Part shown: in pieces, positions 31,390-32,821 of the stretch | Layout: every line of letters starts with the position of its first letter | Position numbering within the stretch: the stretch's first letter is position 1 | Origin: an uncultured Clostridia bacterium | GTDB lineage: Bacteria > Bacillota > Clostridia > Oscillospirales > Oscillospiraceae | Direction of reading: 5' to 3' | Length of the DNA: 32,821 nt | NCBI GenBank assembly: GCA_946061515.1 | Contig: CAMGRL010000021.1 | Span: forward strand, 1 to 32,821 | The notes under the pieces: model-generated | Told to the model about the DNA's origin: nothing | What the model saw: the letters and a program-made list of their open reading frames with translations, nothing else | The model's database searches: none | Made by a program: the position numbers and the translations under genes

Positions 31390-32821
31390 ATGAAAAAAAC
31401 ATCCAAACGGCTTGTCACCCTTTTGCTGTGCCTTCTGATGCTCGTGTCGCTGCTGCCTGCGGCGGCCTTTGCTGATGAACCGGCGGCGAATGAAAACACG
31501 GCGGAAGCTGCCGACAGCGTTGTACGCGCCAGTGTAAGCTGGTCCAATCCCCTTTACGGCGGGAAGGCAGCCGAAGCGGAGTCCGGGGAAATCAGCGTTT
31601 CTGACAGCGTCACCGTGCCTGTTTACTTAACGGGCGAGGAGGACCTGGACCCCAGCGATTTTCTGGACAGCGATGAAGAAGCAACTGTGCAGCTGCGCGA
31701 AGGCTTCAAAAAACGTTCCGAACTGATTGAAATTTACTGCAAAACCAAGGAAAATGTCGACCAGAAGTATGTTGAGGATAAGATTGACGCCTATGTTGTG
31801 GGCGCTGTGGCCCATACCGGCGATCCCAAAGAGGGCGACTACCTCCTGTACCAGCTGGACAGCTATGAATGCACCGCCTATGCAGCATCAGATGGTGAGT
31901 ATACATACCTTTACTATGAATTCATCATCACTTATTATACCAGCGCCGCCCAGGAGAGCAAAATGGACACTGAAGTGCCCGCAGTGCTGGCCGGCCTGGG
32001 ACTGGATGGCAAGAGCGACTATGAAAAAGTGGCCGCAATTTACAAGTATATCTGCGACAATGTTGAGTACGATTACGCAGGCCTGGCAGACACCAGCAAC
32101 CTGCTGAAATACTCTGCCTACGCGGCGCTGATCAACAAGAGCGCAGTATGCCAGGGCTACGCGGTGCTGTTCTACCGTATGGCGCTGACCGCCGGCGTGG
32201 ATGCGCGCATTATCAGCGGCACCCTGAACGGCGAACCCCACGCCTGGAACATTGTCAAGCTGGACGGCGTCTATTACGCCCTTGACTGCACCCTGGACGC
32301 AGGCAAGAAAGTTGCCATGTACACCTATTTCCTGTGCTCCGAAAAGCATTTTGCCCTGGACCATGTTCGGGATGAATACTATGCCTCTGCCGAGTTCAAC
32401 AGCGCCTACCCCATGGCCAAGGAAGACTACAGCAGCGAAGTCAAGCCTCTTGTTGCCACACTGTCCAAGGATCTGAGCCAGATGCAGATCACGTTCACCT
32501 GTGCGGATGAATATGAAGACATCTTTTTTGCGATCTGGAGTCTCAATATTGGCGTAGACCGGAGTCTTGCCTGGGCTGAAGGTGAGAAGACAGAGGACGG
32601 AAAGTGGGTTGCCACCATTCCCATGTGCGCCTTTGATCTCTGCACCGCTGACGTGTTCCAGGTGGAAGCATACGGCACGGAAAGCGATAAGGATTACTTC
32701 CAGTGCTGCATCCTTGTGGAAATCCCCGCCGCGCCCACCCATGTATACACCAACGAAGCGGACGACACCTGCAACAGCTGCGGCCGGGTCCGGAAGACCG
32801 ACCTGAGCGGCGTGAAGACCA
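31390..32821 (+). CDS. Secreted transglutaminase-like protein (3' end outside window)
   Basis: The frame is open from the ATG at 31390 (GAGGTG just upstream) to the window edge, 477 residues with no stop. It has a signal peptide (MKKTSKRLVTLLLCLLMLVS, cleavage near AFADEP). The transglutaminase-like domain lies at about 205-310. SAVCQGYAVLFYRMAL holds the catalytic Cys, GEPHAWNIVKLDG the His and YYALDCTLD the Asp. Such domains form or cleave amide bonds, often in surface proteins. Next come a GBS-Bsp-like module (LVATLSKDLSQMQITF; FFAIWSLN) and APTHVYTNEADDTCNSCGRV, then RKTDLS, nearly the same as the linker before DUF5648 in the preceding giant protein. The missing C-terminus is therefore probably also DUF5648. 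Confidence 0.85.
   Translation, partial: MKKTSKRLVTLLLCLLMLVSLLPAAAFADEPAANENTAEAADSVVRASVSWSNPLYGGKAAEAESGEISVSDSVTVPVYLTGEEDLDPSDFLDSDEEATVQLREGFKKRSELIEIYCKTKENVDQKYVEDKIDAYVVGAVAHTGDPKEGDYLLYQLDSYECTAYAASDGEYTYLYYEFIITYYTSAAQESKMDTEVPAVLAGLGLDGKSDYEKVAAIYKYICDNVEYDYAGLADTSNLLKYSAYAALINKSAVCQGYAVLFYRMALTAGVDARIISGTLNGEPHAWNIVKLDGVYYALDCTLDAGKKVAMYTYFLCSEKHFALDHVRDEYYASAEFNSAYPMAKEDYSSEVKPLVATLSKDLSQMQITFTCADEYEDIFFAIWSLNIGVDRSLAWAEGEKTEDGKWVATIPMCAFDLCTADVFQVEAYGTESDKDYFQCCILVEIPAAPTHVYTNEADDTCNSCGRVRKTDLSGVKT

Overview
The window looks like chromosomal DNA of an anaerobic, Gram-positive gut Clostridia member, probably Oscillospirales. The evidence is the GC-rich coding with strong AGGAGG-type ribosome sites and some GTG/TTG starts, a K+-dependent membrane pyrophosphatase, a 2-hydroxyacyl-CoA dehydratase pair, a GGGtGRT-family protein, and secreted proteins with CotH, GBS-Bsp-like and DUF5648 modules. 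No rRNA, tRNA, CRISPR array or phage gene was seen. The taxonomic call is an inference from gene content.

Layout. (1) 1-2150: the 3' part of a GGGtGRT-family gene, a MITE-like element, an acyltransferase-fold gene whose catalytic His is replaced, and a cluster of GC-rich intergenic repeats. (2) 2168-5223: two tandem minus-strand CapA-like (PGA_cap) genes. A hairpin array lies downstream of the first. A ~250-bp hairpin-rich inserted element separates that gene from what looks like its original promoter -35 box. (3) 5257-7380: hppA (minus strand) with its own promoter and terminator. (4) 7813-11139: a plus-strand operon of two 2-hydroxyacyl-CoA dehydratase subunits, a 52-residue membrane peptide and an 88-residue Cys-rich protein. 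(5) 11401-22180: a surface polysaccharide cluster holding an ABC-2 exporter pair (Wzm/Wzt type), a GT4 glycosyltransferase, rfbA-rfbC-rfbB, a GT2 glycosyltransferase, rfbD, and a large methyltransferase-GT2-GT2 fusion. (6) 22253-32821: three secreted or anchored proteins: a CotH-kinase protein, a 2241-residue protein with NAGPA and calcineurin-like phosphoesterase domains, and a transglutaminase-like protein cut by the window end.

Working model. RfbA/C/B/D make dTDP-L-rhamnose. The GT4, GT2 and the trifunctional protein build a rhamnose-containing, possibly methyl-capped chain, and the ABC pair exports it. The composition resembles the S-layer rhamnan (slg) cluster of Geobacillus stearothermophilus with its trifunctional WsaE. 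Next to it lie a kinase-fold protein, a phosphodiester glycosidase, a phosphoesterase and a transglutaminase, all predicted to act outside the cell. This suggests an extracellular phosphoryl-modification and cross-linking set linked to the glycan. That link is inferred from gene order only.

The most distinctive sequence-level observation is the element at about 3553-3823. It is flanked by a 10-bp direct repeat containing the -10 box of the downstream capA-like gene, so the gene keeps an orphan -10 at its normal distance while a complete promoter now sits on the far side of the insertion.
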